From Megalopta genalis (Eukaryota; Arthropoda; Insecta; Hymenoptera; Halictidae): 64,000 nt of DNA. The notes beneath the pieces were generated by a model. It was not told the DNA's origin. It made no database searches and worked only from the letters and a program-made list of their open reading frames with translations. Where the stretch lies: positions 434,001-498,000 of the forward strand of contig NW_027476199.1 in assembly GCF_051020955.1 (NCBI RefSeq). Reading direction: 5' to 3'. Below, piece by piece: positions 13,914 to 27,465 of this stretch; the stretch's first letter is position 1, and the number at the start of each line of letters is the position of its first letter. The position numbers and the translations under genes were made by a program.

Positions 13914-16222
13914 GAAGCTATATCATGTATATCACAAATATTTGAAGCTAAACCATTTGTTTCGCATGGTTTCGAAAATAAGCATTCTAGTTCGCATTGA
14001 TTTGAAGCTAAATCATGTGTCTCGCATGGATTTGAAGCTAACTCGTTTGTTTCACCTGCATTTGTAGCTATATCATGTATATCGCAAGTATTTGAAGCTA
14101 AACCATTTATTTCGCATGGATTCGAAGATAAGCATTCTACTTCGCATTGATTTGAAGCTATATCATGTGTTTCGCGTGGATTTGAAGCTAACTCGTTTGT
14201 TTTGCCTGCATTTGAAGCTGGATCATGTATATCACAAGTATTTGAAGCTAAACCATTTGATTCGCATCGATTTGAAGCTAAGCCTTCTACTTCGCATTAA
14301 TTTGAAGCTAAATCATGTGTTTCGTTTGGACTTGAAACTAACTCGATTGTTTCGGCTGCTTATGAAGCTAAATCATGTATAACACAAGTATTTGAAGCTA
14401 AATCATTTGATTCGCATCGATTTGAAGCTAAGCCTTCTACTTCGCATTGATTTGAAGCTAAATCATGTGTTTCTCTTGGATTTGAAGCTAACTCGTTTGT
14501 TTCACCTGCATTTGAAGCTATATCATGTATATCACAAGTATTTGAAGCTAAACCATTTATTTCGCATGGATTCGAAGATAAGCATTCTACTTCGCATTGA
14601 TTTGAAGCTAAATCAGGTGTTTCTCCTGGATTTGAAGCTAACTCGTTAGTTTCACCTGCATTTGAAGCTATATCATGTATATCACAAGTATTTGAAGCTT
14701 AACCATTTGTTTCGCATGGATTCGAAGATAAGCATTCTACTTCGCATTGATTTGAAGCTAAATCATGTTTTTCGCATGGATTTGAAGCTAAATCATGTGT
14801 TTCGCATGGATTTGAAGCTAACACGTTTGTTTCGCATGCAGTTGAAGTTAATTCATGTATAAAACAAGAATTTGAAGCTAAACTACTTGTTTCGCAAGGA
14901 TTTAGAGCTAAACAATGTGTTTCGAATGAATTTGAAGATAAATCATGTGTTTCGCATGGATTTGAAGCTAATCCTTCCACTTCGCATTGATTTGAAGCAA
15001 AATCATGTCTTTGGCTTGGATTTGAAGCTATCACGTTTGGTTCGCATGCAGTTGAAACTAAATCATGTATATCACTAGTATTTGAAGCTAAAGCATTTGA
15101 TCGCAAGGATTTGAAGCCTAGCCTTCAACTTCGCATTGATTTGAAGCTACATCATGTGTTTCGCTTGGATTTGAAGCTAACACGTCTGTTTCACATGCAT
15201 TTGAAGCTAAATCATGTATATCACAAATATTTGAAGCTAAACCATTTATTTCGCATGGATTCGAAGATAAGCATTCTACTTCGCATTGATTTGAAGCTAT
15301 ATCATGTGTTTCGCGTGGATTTTAAGCTAACTCGTTTGTTTCGCCTGCATTTGAAGCTAAATCATTTATATCACAAGTATTTGAAGCTAAACCATTTGAT
15401 TCGCATGGATTCGAAGATAAGCCTTCTACTTCGCATGAATTTGAAGCTAAATCATGTCTTTCGTTTGGATTTGAAACTAACTCGATAGTTTCGGCTGTAT
15501 ATGAAGCTAAATCATGTATAACACAAGTATTTGAAGCTAAAGCATTTGATTCGCATGGATTTGAAGATAAGCCTTCTACTTCGCATTGATTTGAAGCTAA
15601 ATCATGTGTTTCTCTTGGATTTGAAGCTAACTCGTTTGTTCCACCTGCATTTGAAGCTATATCATGTATATCACAAGTATTTGAAGCTAAACCATTTGTT
15701 TCGCATGGTTTCGAAAATAAGCTTTCTATTTCGCATTGATTTGAAGCTAAATCATGTGTTTCGCTTGGATTTGAAGCTAACTCGTTCATTTCGCCTGCAT
15801 TTGCAGCTAAATCATTTATATCACAATTATTTGATGCTAAACCATTTGTTTCGCATGGATTCGAGGATAAGCCTTCTACTTCGCATGCAATTGAAGCTAA
15901 ATCATGTGTTTTGTTTGGACTTGAAACTAACACGATTGTTTCGGCTGCTTATGAAGCTAAATCATGTATAACACAAGTATTTGAAGCTAAACCATTTGAT
16001 TCGTTTGGACTTGAAGCTAAGCCTTCTACTTCGCATGAATTTGAAGCTAAATCATGTGATTCGCGTGGATTTGAAACTAACTCGAATGTTGCGGCTGCAT
16101 ATGAAGCTAACTCATGTATAACACAAGTATTTGAACCTAAAGCATTTGATTCGCATGGATTTGAAGCTAAATCATGTGTTTCGCATGGATTTGAAGATAA
16201 CTCGTTTGTTTCACCTGCATTT
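13914..16222 (+). repeat. 2,309-bp segmental repeat, copy 2
   Basis: This is the head-to-tail second copy of 11,605-13,913 with the same ordered rare marks. Both copies also share the absence of an M5 monomer near their right ends (about 13,851 and 16,160), where M4 runs directly into M1. The sequence drifts from copy 1 just after the right edge: CTAGTTCGC at 13,988 corresponds to CTATTTCGC at 16,297. A third, more damaged relative lies at 17,690-19,606. Confidence 0.85.
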
Positions 16223-16797
16223 GAAGCTATATCATGTATATCACAAATATTTGAAGCTAAACCATTTGTTTCGCATGGTTTCGAAAATAAGCATTCTATT
16301 TCGCATTGATTTGAAGCTAAATCATGTGTCTCGCATGGATTTGAAGCTAACTCGTTTGTTTCACCTGCATTTGTAGTTATATCATGTATATCGCAAGTAT
16401 TTGAAGCTAAATCATTTATTTCGCATGGATTCGAAGATAAGCATTCTACTTCGCATTGATTTGAAGCTATATCATGTGTTTCGCGTGGATTTGAAGCTAA
16501 GTCGTTCATTTCGCCTGCATTTGAAGCTAAATCATTTATATCACAAGTATTTGAAGCTAAACCATATCTTTCTCATGGATTTGAAACTAAGCCTTCCACT
16601 TAGCATTGATTTGAAGCTAAATCATGTGTTTCGCATGGATTTGAAGCTAACTCGTTTGTTTCGCCTGCATTTGAAGCTAAATCATTTATATCACAAGTAT
16701 TTGAAGCTAAACCATTTGATTCGCATGGATTCGAAGATAAGCCTTCTACTTCGCATGAATTTGAAGCTAAATCATGTGTTTCGTTTGGACTTGAAAC

Positions 16798-17720
16798 TAA
16801 CTCGATAGTTTCGGCTTCATAAGAAGCTAAATCATGTATAACACAAGTATTTGAAGCTAAAGCATTTGATTCGCATGGATTTGAAGCTAAGCCTTCTACT
16901 TCGCATTGATTTGAAGCTAAATCATGTGTTTCTCTTGGATTTGAAGCTAACTCGTTTGTTCCACCTGCATTTCAAGCTATATCATGTATATCACAATTAT
17001 TTGAAGCTAAACCATTTGTTTAGCATGGTTTCGAAAATAAGCATTCTATTTCGCATTGATTTGAAGCTAAATCATGTGTTTCGCATGGATTTGAAGCTAA
17101 CTCGTTTGTTTCACCTGCATTTGAAGCTATATCATGTATATCACAATTATTTGAAGCTAAACCATTTGTTTCGCATGGATTCGAAGATAAGCATTCTACT
17201 TCGCATTGATTTGAAGCTAAATAATGTTTTTCGCATGGATTTGAAGCTAACTCGTTCATTTCGTCAGCATTTTAAGCTATATCATTTATATCACAAGTAT
17301 TTGAAGCTAAACCATTTGTTTCGCATGGATTCGAGGATAAGCCTTCTACTTCGCATGCAATTGAAGCTAAATCATGTGTTTCGTTTGGACTTGAAACTAA
17401 CACGATTGTTTCGGCTGCTTATGAAGCTAAATCATGTATAACACAAGTATTTGAAGCTAAACCATTTGATTCGTTTGGACTTGAAGCTAAGCCTTCTACT
17501 TCGCATGAATTTGAAGCTAAATCATGTGATTCGCGTGGATTTGAAACTAACTCGAATATTGCGGCTGCATATGAAGCTAACTCATGTATAACACAAGTAT
17601 TTGAACCTAAAGCATTTGATTCGCATGGATTTGAAGCTAAGCCTTCGACTTCGCATTGATTGAAGCTAAATCATGTGTTTCGCATGGATTTGAAGCTAAC
17701 TCGTTTGTTTCACCTGCATT
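16798..17720 (+). repeat. Right partner of the 6,118-bp-offset duplication
   Basis: This is the counterpart of 10,680-11,604 with the same rare marks and monomer order. Small differences include TTCATAAGAAGC at about 16,816, where the partner has TTCATATGAAGC, and a missing T near 17,661 (CATTGATTGAAGC). It continues into the third relative of the 2,309-bp segment. Confidence 0.75.
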
Positions 17721-20700
17721 TGAAGCTATGTCATGTATATCACAAATATTTGAAGCTAAACCATTTGTTTCGCATGGTTTCGAAAATAAGCATTCTAGTT
17801 CGCATTGATTTGAAGCTAAATCATGTGTCTCGCATGGATTTGAAGCTAACTCGTTTGTTTCACCTGCATTTGTAGCTATATCATGTATATCGCAAGTATT
17901 TGAAGCTAAACCATTTATTTCGCATGGATTCGAAGATAAGCATTCTACTTCGCATTGATTTGAAGCTATATCATGTGTTTCGCGTGGATTTGAAGCTAAC
18001 TCGTTTGTTTTGCTGCATTTGAAGCTGGATCATGTATATCACAAGTATTTGAAGCTAAACCATTTGATTCGCATCGATTTGAAGCTAAGCCTTCTACTTC
18101 GCATTAATTTGAAGCTAAATCATGTGTTTCGTTTGGACTTGAAACTAACTCGATTGTTTCGGCTGCTTATGAAGCTAAATCATGTATAACACAAGTATTT
18201 GAAGCTAAATCATTTGATTCCGCATCGATTTGAAGCTAAGCCTTCTACTTCGCATTGATTTGAAGCTAAATCATGTGTTTCTCTTGGATTTGAAGCTAAC
18301 TCGTTTGTTTCACCTGCATTTGAAGCTATATCATGTATATCACAAGTATTTGAAGCTAAACCATTTATTTCGCATGGATTCGAAGATAAGCATTCTACTT
18401 CGCATTGATTTGAAGCTAAATCAGGTGTTTCTCCTGGATTTGAAGCTAAACTCGTTAGTTTCACCTGCATTTGAAGCTATATCATGTATATCACAAGTAT
18501 TTGAAGCTTAACCATTTGTTTCGCATGGATTCGAAGATAAGCATTCTACTTCGCATTGATTTGAAGCTAAATCAGGTGTTTCTCCTGGATTTGAAGCTAA
18601 CTCGTTAGTTTCACCTGCATTTGAAGCTATATCATGTATATCACAAGTATTTGAAGCTTAACCATTTGTTTCGCATGGATTCGAAGATAAGCATTCTACT
18701 TCGCATTGATTTGAAGCTAAATCATGTTTTTCGCATGGATTTGAAGCTAAATCATGTGTTTCGCATGGATTTGAAGCTAACACGTTTGTTTCGCATGCAG
18801 TTGAAGTTAATTCATGTATAAAACAAGAATTTGAAGCTAAACTACTTGTTTCGCAAGGATTTAAAGCTAAACAATGTGTTTCGAATGAATTTGAAGATAA
18901 ATCATGTGTTTCGCATGGATTTGAAGCTAATCCTTCCACTTCGCATTGATTTGAAGCAAAATCATGTCTTTGGCTTGGATTTGAAGCTATCACGTTTGGT
19001 TCGCATGCAGTTGAAACTAAATCATGTATATCACTAGTATTGAAGCTAAAGCATTTGATCGCAAGGATTTGAAGCCTAGCCTTCAACTTCGCATTGATTT
19101 GAAGCTACATCATGTGTTTCGCTTGGATTTGAAGCTAACACGTCTGTTTCACATGCATTTGAAGCTAAATCATGTATATCACAAATATTTGAAGCTAAAC
19201 CATTTATTTCGCATGGATTCGAAGATAAGCATTCTACTTCGCATTGATTTGAAGCTATATCATGTGTTTCGCGTGGATTTAAGCTAACTCGTTTGTTTCG
19301 CCTGCATTTGAAGCTAAATCATTTATATCACAAGTATTTGAAGCTAAACCATTTGATTCGCATGGATTCGAAGATAAGCCTTCTACTTCGCATGAATTTG
19401 AAGCTAAATCATGTCTTTCGTTTGGATTTGAAACTAACTTGATAGTTTCGGCTGTATATGAAGCTAAATCATGTATAACACAAGTATTTGAAGCTAAAGC
19501 ATTTGATTCGCATGGATTTGAAGATAAGCCTTCTACTTCGCATTGATTTGAAGCTAAATCATGTGTTTCTCTTGGATTTGAAGCTAACTCGTTTGTTCCA
19601 CCTGCATTTCAAGCTATATCATGTATATCACAATTATTTGAAGCTAAACCATTTGTTTAGCATGGTTTCGAAAATACGCATTATATTTCGCATTGATTTG
19701 AAGCTAAATCATGTGTTTCGCATGGATTTGAAGCTAACTCGTTTGTTTCACCTGCATTTGAAGCTATATCATGTATATCACAATTATTTGAAGCTAAACC
19801 ATTTGTTTCGCATGGATTCGAAGATAAGCATTCTACTTCGCACTGATTTGAAGCTAAATCATGTTTTTCGCATGGATTTGAAGCTAACTCGTTCATTTCG
19901 CCAGCATTTTAAGCTATATCATTTATATCACAAGTATTTGAAGCTAAACCATTTGTTTCGCATGGATTCGAGGATAAGCCTTCTACTTCGCATGCAATTG
20001 AAGCTAAATCATGTGTTTCGTTTGGACTTGAAACTAACACGATTGTTTCGGCTGCTTATGAAGCTAAATCATGTATATCACAAGTATTTGAAGCTAAAGC
20101 ATTTGATCGCAAGGATTTGAAGCCTAGCCTTCAACTTCGCATTGATTTGAAGCTACATCATGTGTTTCGCTTGGATTTGAAACTAACACGTCTGTTTCAC
20201 ATGCATTTGAAGCTAAATCATGTATATCACAAATATTTAAAGCTGAACCATTTGTTTCGCATGGATTCGAAGATAAGCATTCTATTTCGCATTGATTTGA
20301 AGCTAAATCATGTGTTTCGCATGGATTTGAAGCTAACTCGTTTGTTTCACCTGCATTTGAAGCTATATCATGTATATCACAAGTATTTGAAGCTAAACCA
20401 TTTGTTTCGCATGGTTTCGAAAATAAGCATTCTATTTCGCATTGATTTGAAGCTAAATCATGTGTCTCGCATAGATTTGAAGCTAACTCGTTCATTTCGC
20501 CTGCATTTGAAGCTAAATCATTTATATCACAATTATTTGATGCTAAACCATTTGTTTCGCATGGATTCGAGGATAAGCCTTCTACTTCGCATGCAATTGA
20601 AGCTAAATCATGTGTTTCGTTTGGACTTGAAACTAACACGATTGTTTCGGCTGCTTATGAAGCTAAATCATGTATAACACAAGTATTTGAAGCTAAACCA

Positions 20701-22400
20701 TTTGATTCGTTTGGACTTGAAGCTAAGCCTTCTACTTCGCATGAATTTGAAGCTAAATCATGTGATTCGCGTGGATTTGAAACTAACTCGAATGTTTGCG
20801 GCTGCATATGAAGCTAACTCATGTATAACACAAGTATTTGAACCTAAAGCATTTGATTCGCATGGATTTGAAGCTAAATCATGTGTTTCGCATGGATTTG
20901 AAGATAACTCGTTTGTTTCACCTGCATTTGAAGCTATATCATGTATATCACTAATATTTGAAGCTAAACCATTTGTTTCGCATGGTTTCGAAATAAGCAT
21001 TCTATTTCGCATTGATTTGAAGCTAAATCATTTGTCTCGCATGGATTTGAAGCTAACTCGTTTGTTTCACCTGCATTTGTATTTATATCATGTATATCGC
21101 AAGTATTTGAAGCTAAATCATTTATTTCGCATGGATTCGAAGATAAGCATTCTACTTCGCATTGATTTGAAGCTATATCATGTGTTTCGCGTGGATTTGA
21201 AGCTAAGTCGTTCATTTCGCCTGCATTTGAAGCTAAATCATTTATATCACAAGTATTTGAAGCTAAACCATATCTTTCTCATGGATTTGAAACTGAGCCT
21301 TCCACTTAGCATTGATTTGAAGCTAAATCATGTGTTTCGCATGGATTTGAAGCTAACTCGATTGTTTCGCCTGCATTTGAAGCTAAATCATTTATATCAC
21401 AAGTATTTGAAGCTAAACCATTTGATTCGCATGGATTCGAAGATAAGCCTTCTACTTCGCATGAATTTGAAGCTAAATCATGTCTTTCGTTTGGATTTGA
21501 AACTAACTCGATAGTTTCGGCTGCATATGAAGCTAAATCATGTATAACACAAGTATTTGAAGCTAAAGCATTTGATTCGCATGGATTTGAAGCTAAGCCT
21601 TCTACTTCGCATTGATTTGAAGCTAAATCATGTGTTTCTCTTGGATTTGAAGCTAACTCGTTTGTTCCACCTGCATTTCAAGCTATATCATGTATATCGC
21701 AAGTATTTGAAGCTAAATCATTTATTTCGCATGGATTCGAAGATAAGCATTCTACTTCGCATTGATTTGAAGCTATATCATGTGTTTCGCGTGGATTTGA
21801 AGCTAAGTCGTTCATTTCGCCTGCATTTGAAGCTGAATCATTTATATCACAAGTATTTGAAGCTAAACCATATCTTTCTCATGGATTTGAAACTAAGCCT
21901 TCCACTTAGCATTGATTTGAAGCTAAATCATGTGTTTCGCATGGATTTGAAGCTAACTCGTTTGTTTCGCCTGCATTTGAAGCTAAATCATTTATATCAC
22001 AAGTATTTGAAGCTAAACCATTTGATTCGCATGGATTCGAAGATAAGCCTTCTACTTCGCATGAATTTGAAGCTAAATCATGTCTTTCGTTTGGATTTGA
22101 AACTAACTCGATAGTTTCGGCTGCATATGAAGCTAAATCATGTATAACACAAGTATTTGAAGCTAAAGCATTTGATTCGCATGGATTTGAAGCTAAGCCT
22201 TCTACTTCGCATTGATTTGAAGCTAAATCATGTGTTTCTCTTGGATTTGAAGCTAACTCGTTTGTTCCACCTGCATTTCAAGCTATATCATGTATATCAC
22301 AATTATTGAAGCTAAACCATTTGTTTAGCATGGTTTCGAAAATAAGCATTCTATTTCGCATTGATTTGAAGCTAATCATGTGTTCGCATGGATTTGAAGC
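17640..22400. other. Indel-rich stretch with repeated loss of monomer phase
   Basis: Relative to close copies elsewhere, this stretch carries many one-base changes in length. Examples are a lost T near 17,661, a lost C near 18,011, an added C near 18,221, an added A near 18,446, a lost T near 19,040, a lost T near 19,279, an added T near 20,795, a lost A near 20,991, a lost T near 22,305, and two lost bases near 22,373-22,384. Several are in short T, C or A runs. The first 9 kb has almost none. This could be real decay or residual consensus error in a hard-to-polish part of the assembly. Confidence 0.7.
17690..19606 (+). repeat. Third, indel-rich relative of the 2,309-bp segment
   Basis: This stretch follows the same mark order as 11,605-13,913: CTAGTTCGC, GCATCGATTT, CAGGTGTTTCTCCTGG, GAAGCTTAACC, CAAGGATTTAAAGC and GATCGCAAGG. 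It contains an extra 150-bp unit, with the CAGGTGTTTCTCCTGG / GAAGCTTAACC unit present twice around 18,421-18,660. It also has several single-base indels absent from the other copies, for example near 18,011, 18,221, 18,446, 19,040 and 19,279. It ends where TTCAAGCTATATC replaces TTTGAAGCTATATC at about 19,607. Confidence 0.75.
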
Positions 22401-23860
22401 TAACTCGTTTGTTTCACCTGCATTTGAAGCTATATCATGTATATCACAATTATTTGAAGCTAAACCATTTTTTTCGCATGGATTCGAAGATAAGCATTCT
22501 ACTTCGCATTGATTTGAAGCTAAATCATGTCTTTCGCATGGATTTGAAGCTAACTCGTTTGTTTCACCTGCATTTGAAGCTATATCATGTATATCACAAG
22601 TATTTGAAGCTAAACCATTTATTTTGCATGGATTCGAAGATGAGCATTCTACTTCGCATTGATTTGAAGCTAAATCATTTGTTTCGCTTGGATTTGAAGC
22701 TCACTCGTTTGTTTGACATGCATTTGAAGCTATATCATGTGTATCACAAGTATTTGAAGCTAAACCATTTATTTCGCATGGATTCGAAGATAAGCATTCT
22801 ACTTCGGATTGATTTGAAGCTAAATCATGTGTTTCGCATGGATTTGAAGCTAACTCGTTTGTTTCGCCTGCATTTAAAGCTAAATCATTTATATCACAAG
22901 TATTTGAAGCTAAACCATTTAATTCGCATGGATTCGAAGATAAGCCTTCTACTTCGGATGGATTTGAAGCTATGCCTTCTACTTAGCATTTATTTGAAGC
23001 TAAATCATGTGTTCCGCATGGATTTGAAGCTAACTCGTTTGTTTCGCATGCAGTTGAAGCTAAAGCTTGTATATCACAAGTATTTGAAGCAAAACCGTTT
23101 GATTGGCATGGATTTGAAGCTAAGCCTTCTACTTCGTATTTGATTTGAAGCTAAATCATGTGTTTCGCTTGGATTTGAAGGTAACTCGTTTGTTTCGCAT
23201 GCAGTTGAATCTAAATCATATATATCACAAGTACTTGAAGTTGAACCATTTGTTTCGCATGGATTCGAAGATAAGCCTTCTACTTCGCATGAATTTGAAG
23301 CAAATCTTGTGTTTCGTTTGGATTTGAAACTAACTCGATAGTTTCGGCTGCATTTGAAGCTAAATCATGTATAACACAAGTATTTGAAGCTAAAACATTT
23401 GACTCGCATGGATTTGAAGCTAAGCCTTCTACTTCGCATTGTTTTGAAGCTAAATTATGTGTTTCTAATAAATTTGAAGCTAACTCATTTGTTTCGCCTG
23501 CATTTGTAGCTTTTCACTTATAACGCAAGTATTTGAAGCTAAATCATGTGTTTCGCATGGATTTGATGCTAAGCCTTCTACTTCTCATTGATTTGAAGCT
23601 AAATCATGTGTTTCGCTTGTCTTTGAAGCTAAGCCTTCCACTTCGCATTGATTTGAAGCCGAATCGTTTCTTTCGCTTGAATATGAAGCTAACACGTTTG
23701 TTTCACATGCAGTTGAAGCTAAATTATGTATATCACAACTATTTGAAGCTGAACCATTCGTTTCGCATGAATATAAAGCTGAACCATGTGATTCGCATGA
23801 GTTTGAAGCTAAATCATGTGGTTCGCATGGATTTGAAGCTAACTCCATTGTTTCGCCAGC

Positions 23861-24420
23861 ATTTGTATCTATATCACATCTATCGCAATTATCTGGAGAT
23901 AAATCAATTGTTTCTCATGTTTTTTGAAGCTAAGCCTTCTAATTCGCATTGATTTGAAGCTAAATCATGTGTTTTGCATGGATTTGATGCTAACTCGTTT
24001 TTGTTTCTCTTGCATTTGAAGCTATATCACTTATATCGCAAGTATCTGAACCTAAATCATTTGTTTCGCATGGATTTGAAGCTAAGCCATCTACTTCGCG
24101 TCGATTTGAATCTGAATCACGTGTTCGCTTGGATTTGAATCTAACTCGTTTGTTTCGAATGCAGTTGAAGCTAATCCTTGTATAAAACAAGTATTTGAAG
24201 CTACACCATTCGTTTCGCATGGATTTGAATCTAAACCTACTACATCTCATTGATTTGAAGCTAAATCATATGTTTCGCTTGGATTTGAAGCTAAACTTCT
24301 ACATCGTATTGATTTGAAGCTAAATCATGTGTATCGCATGGATTTTGAAGCTAATTCGATTGATTCGTCTGCATTTGAAGCTATATCACTTATATCGCAA
24401 GTATTTGAAGCTAAATCATT
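23861..24420 (+). repeat. Mixed patch with family-B-like monomers inside family A
   Basis: M3 units here read TATCACTTATATCGCAAGTA (about 24,024 and 24,385) and TATCACATCTATCGCAATTA (about 23,871), and are followed by TCTGAACCTAAATCATTTG or similar, all hallmarks of family B. The patch also has the 31-bp monomer form GCATGGATTTTGAAGC near 24,342. Both sides are family A. It is either an old transition zone or a short B segment moved into A by gene conversion or exchange. Confidence 0.7.
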
Positions 24421-24794
24421 TGAATCGCATCGATTTGAAGCTAAGCCTTCTACTTCGCATTGATTTGAAGCTAAATCATGTGTTTCTCTTGGATTTGAAG
24501 CTAACTCGTTTGTTTCACCTGCATTTGAAGCTATATCATGTATATCACAAGTATTTGAAGCTAAACCATTTATTTCGCATGGATTCGAAGATAAGCATTC
24601 TACTTCGCATTGATTTGAAGCTAAATCAGGTGTTTCTCCTGGATTTGAAGCTAACTCGTTCATTTTGCTTGCATTTGAAGCTAAATCATTTATATCAAAA
24701 GTATTTGAAGCTAAACCATTTGATTCGCATGGATTCGAAGATATGCCTTCTACTTCGCACGAATTTGAAGCTAAATCATGTGTTTCGTTTGGAT

Positions 24795-25805
24795 TGAAGC
24801 TAACTCGTTTGTTTCACCTGCATTTGAAGCTATATCATGTATATCACAAGTATTTGAAGCTAAACCATTTGTTTCGCATGGATTTGAAGCTAAACAATGT
24901 GTTTCGAATGAATTTGAAGCTAAATCATGTGTTTCTTATGGATTTGAAGCTAACTCGTTTGTTTTGCCTGCATTTGAAGCTGAATCATGTATATCACAAG
25001 TATTTGAAGCTATACCATTTGATTCGCATCGATTTGAAGCTAAGCCTTCTACTTCGCATTAATTTGAAGCTAAATCATGTGTTTCGTTTGGACTTGAAAC
25101 TAACTCGATTGTTTCGGCTGCTTATGAAGCTAAATCATGTATAACACAAGTATTTGAAGCTAAATCATTTGATTCGCATCGATTTGAAGCTAAGCCTTCT
25201 ACTTCGCATTGATTTGAAGCTAAATCATGTGTTTCTCTTGGATTTGAAGCTAACTCGTTTGTTTCACCTGCATTTGAAGCTATATCATGTATATCACAAG
25301 TATTTGAAGCTAAACCATTTATTTCGCATGGATTCGAAGATTAGCATTCTACTTCGCATTGATTTAAAGCTAAATCATGTGTTTCGCATGGATTTGAAGC
25401 TAACTCGTTCATTTTGCTTGCGTTTGAAGCTAAATCATTTATATCACAAGTATTTGAAGCTAAACATTTATTTCGCATGGATTCGAAGATTAGCATTCTA
25501 CTTCGCATTGATTTAAAGCTAAATCATGTGTTTCGCATGGATTTGAAGCTAACTCGTTCATTTTGCTTGCGTTTGAAGCTAAATCATTTATATCACAAGT
25601 ATTTGAAGCTAAACCATTTTATTCGCATGGATTCGAAGATAAGCCTTCTACTTCGCATGAATTTGAAGCTAAATCATGTCTTTCGTTTGGATTTGAAACT
25701 AACTCGATTGTTTCGGCTGGATATGAAGCTAAATCATGTACAACACAAGTATTTGAAGCTAAAGCATTTGATTAGCATGGATTTGAAGCTAAGCCTTCTA
25801 CTTCG
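24795..25805 (+). repeat. Dispersed duplicate, left copy (partner at 34,005-34,865)
   Basis: This segment shares ordered rare marks with 34,005-34,865: GTGTTTCTTATGGATTTG, GAAGCTATACC, GCATCGATTT, GAAGATTAGC and GATTTAAAGC. The offset is 9,210 bp in the left part and 9,061 bp in the right part. The 149-bp difference is explained by a local tandem duplication (25,322-25,619) present only here. Two copies about 9 kb apart, with different surroundings, show that segments move over distances well beyond one HOR. Confidence 0.8.
25322..25619 (+). repeat. 149-bp local tandem duplication
   Basis: The marks GATTCGAAGATTAGC and GATTTAAAGC appear at about 25,331 and again 149 bp later at about 25,480. 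The second copy has AAACATTTATTTCGC where the first has AAACCATTTATTTCGC, so one base was lost and the repeat is 149 rather than 150 bp. The partner segment at 34 kb has only one copy, so this duplication is younger than the dispersal. Confidence 0.8.
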
Positions 25806-27099
25806 CATTGATTTGAAGCTTAATCATGTGTTTCGCATGGATTTGAAGCTAACTCGTTTGTTTCGCATGCAGTGAAGCTAAATCATGTATATCACAAGTA
25901 TTTGAAGCTAAACCATTTGTTTCGCTGGGATTCGAAGATGAGACTTCTACTTCGCATGCATTTGAAGCTAAATCATGTGTTCCGTTTGGATTTGAAACTA
26001 ACTCGACTGTTTCGGCTGCATATGCAACTAAATCATGTATAACACAAGTATTTGAAGCTAAAGCATTTGATTCACATGGATTTGAAGCTAAGCCTTCGAC
26101 TTCGCATTGATTTGAAGCTAAATCATGTGTTTCGCATGGATTTGAAGCTAACTCGTTTGATTCGCCTGCATTTGAAGCTAAATCATTTATATCACAAGTA
26201 TTTGAAGCTAAACCATTTGTTTCGCATGGATTCGAGGATAAGCCTTCTACTTCGCATGCAATTGAAGCTAAATCATGTGTTTCGTTTGGACTTGAAACTA
26301 ACACGACTGTTTCGGCTGCTAATGAAGCCAAATCATGTATAACACAAGTATTTGAAGCTAAAGCATTTGATTCGCATGGATTTGAAGCTAAGCCTTCGAC
26401 TACGCATTGATTTGAAGCTAAATCATGTGTTTCGCATGGATTTGAAGCTAACTCGTTTGTTTCACCTGCATTTGAAGCTATATCATGTATATCACAAGTA
26501 TTTGAAGCTAAACCATTTGTTTCGCATGGATTCGAAGATAAGCATTCTACTTCGCATTGATTTGAAGCTAAATCATGTTTTTCGCATGGATTTGAAGCTA
26601 ACTCGTTCATTTCGCCAGCATTTTAAGCTAAATCATTTATATCACAAGTATTTGAAGCTAAACCATTTGATTCGTTTGGACTTGAAGCTAAGCCTTCTAC
26701 TTCGCATGAATTTGAAGCTAAATCATGTGATTCGCGTGGATTTGAAACTAACTCGAATGTTGCGGCTGCATATGAAGCTAACTCATGTATAACACAACTA
26801 TTTGAACCTAAAGCATTTGATTCGCATGGATTTGAAGCTAAGCCTTCGACTTCGCATTGATTTGAAGCTAAATCATGTGTTTCGCATGGATTTGAAGCTA
26901 ACTCGTTTGTTTCACCTGCATTTGAAGCTATGTCATGTATATCACAAATATTTGAAGCTAAACCATTTGTTTCGCATGGTTTCGAAAATAAGCATTCTAT
27001 TTCGCATCGATTTGAAGCTAAATCATGTGTCTCGCATGGATTTGAAGCTAACTCGTTTGTTTCACCTGCATTTGTAGCTATATCATGTATATCGCAAGT

Positions 27100-27465
27100 A
27101 TTTGAAGCTAAACCATTTATTTCGCATGGATTCGAAGATAAGCATTCTACTTCGCATTGATTTGAAGATGAATCATTTGTTTCGCTTGGATTTGAAAGTA
27201 ACTCGTTTGTTTCGCACGCAGTTGTAGCTAAATCATGTATAAAACAAGAATTTGATGGTAAACTATTTGTTTCGCATGGATTCGAAGACAAGCCTTCTAC
27301 TTCGCATTGATTTTAAGCTAAATCATGTGTTTCGCTTGGATGTGAAGCTAACGTGTTTTCTTCCCATGCAGTTGAAGCTAAATCATGCATAGAACAAGAA
27401 TTTGAAGCTAAACTATTTGTTTCGCATGGATTTGAAGCTAAACAATGTGCTTCGAATGAATTTGA
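27100..27465 (+). repeat. Short duplicate at 2,700-bp offset, left copy
   Basis: A stretch carrying GAAGATGAATCATTTG, GAAAGTAACTCG, GCACGCAGTTGTAGC, AACGTGTTTTCTTCCC and GCATAGAACAAGAATTTG also occurs at 29,800-30,165, offset exactly 2,700 bp (18 HORs). It sits immediately left of the 3,962-bp-offset copy 1, while its partner follows that same copy. The marks thus bracket the segment and suggest that 27.1-29.8 kb was itself once duplicated. Confidence 0.75.

Larger units (their letters stand above)
1..23860 (+). repeat. Family-A domain 1
   Basis: M3 monomers here almost all read ATCATGTATATCACAA or ATCATTTATATCACAA, and M5 uses TTCGAAGATA with AGCATTCTA or AGCCTTCTA. The first 9 kb is the most regular part of the window: monomer phase is constant and the 150-bp unit is broken only by whole-monomer changes, such as a missing M2 at about 1,221. 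A single inserted base near 9,002 shifts the phase by one. Indels become common after about 17.6 kb. Towards the right end (22.4-23.8 kb) monomers are more diverged from each other. Confidence 0.85.
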
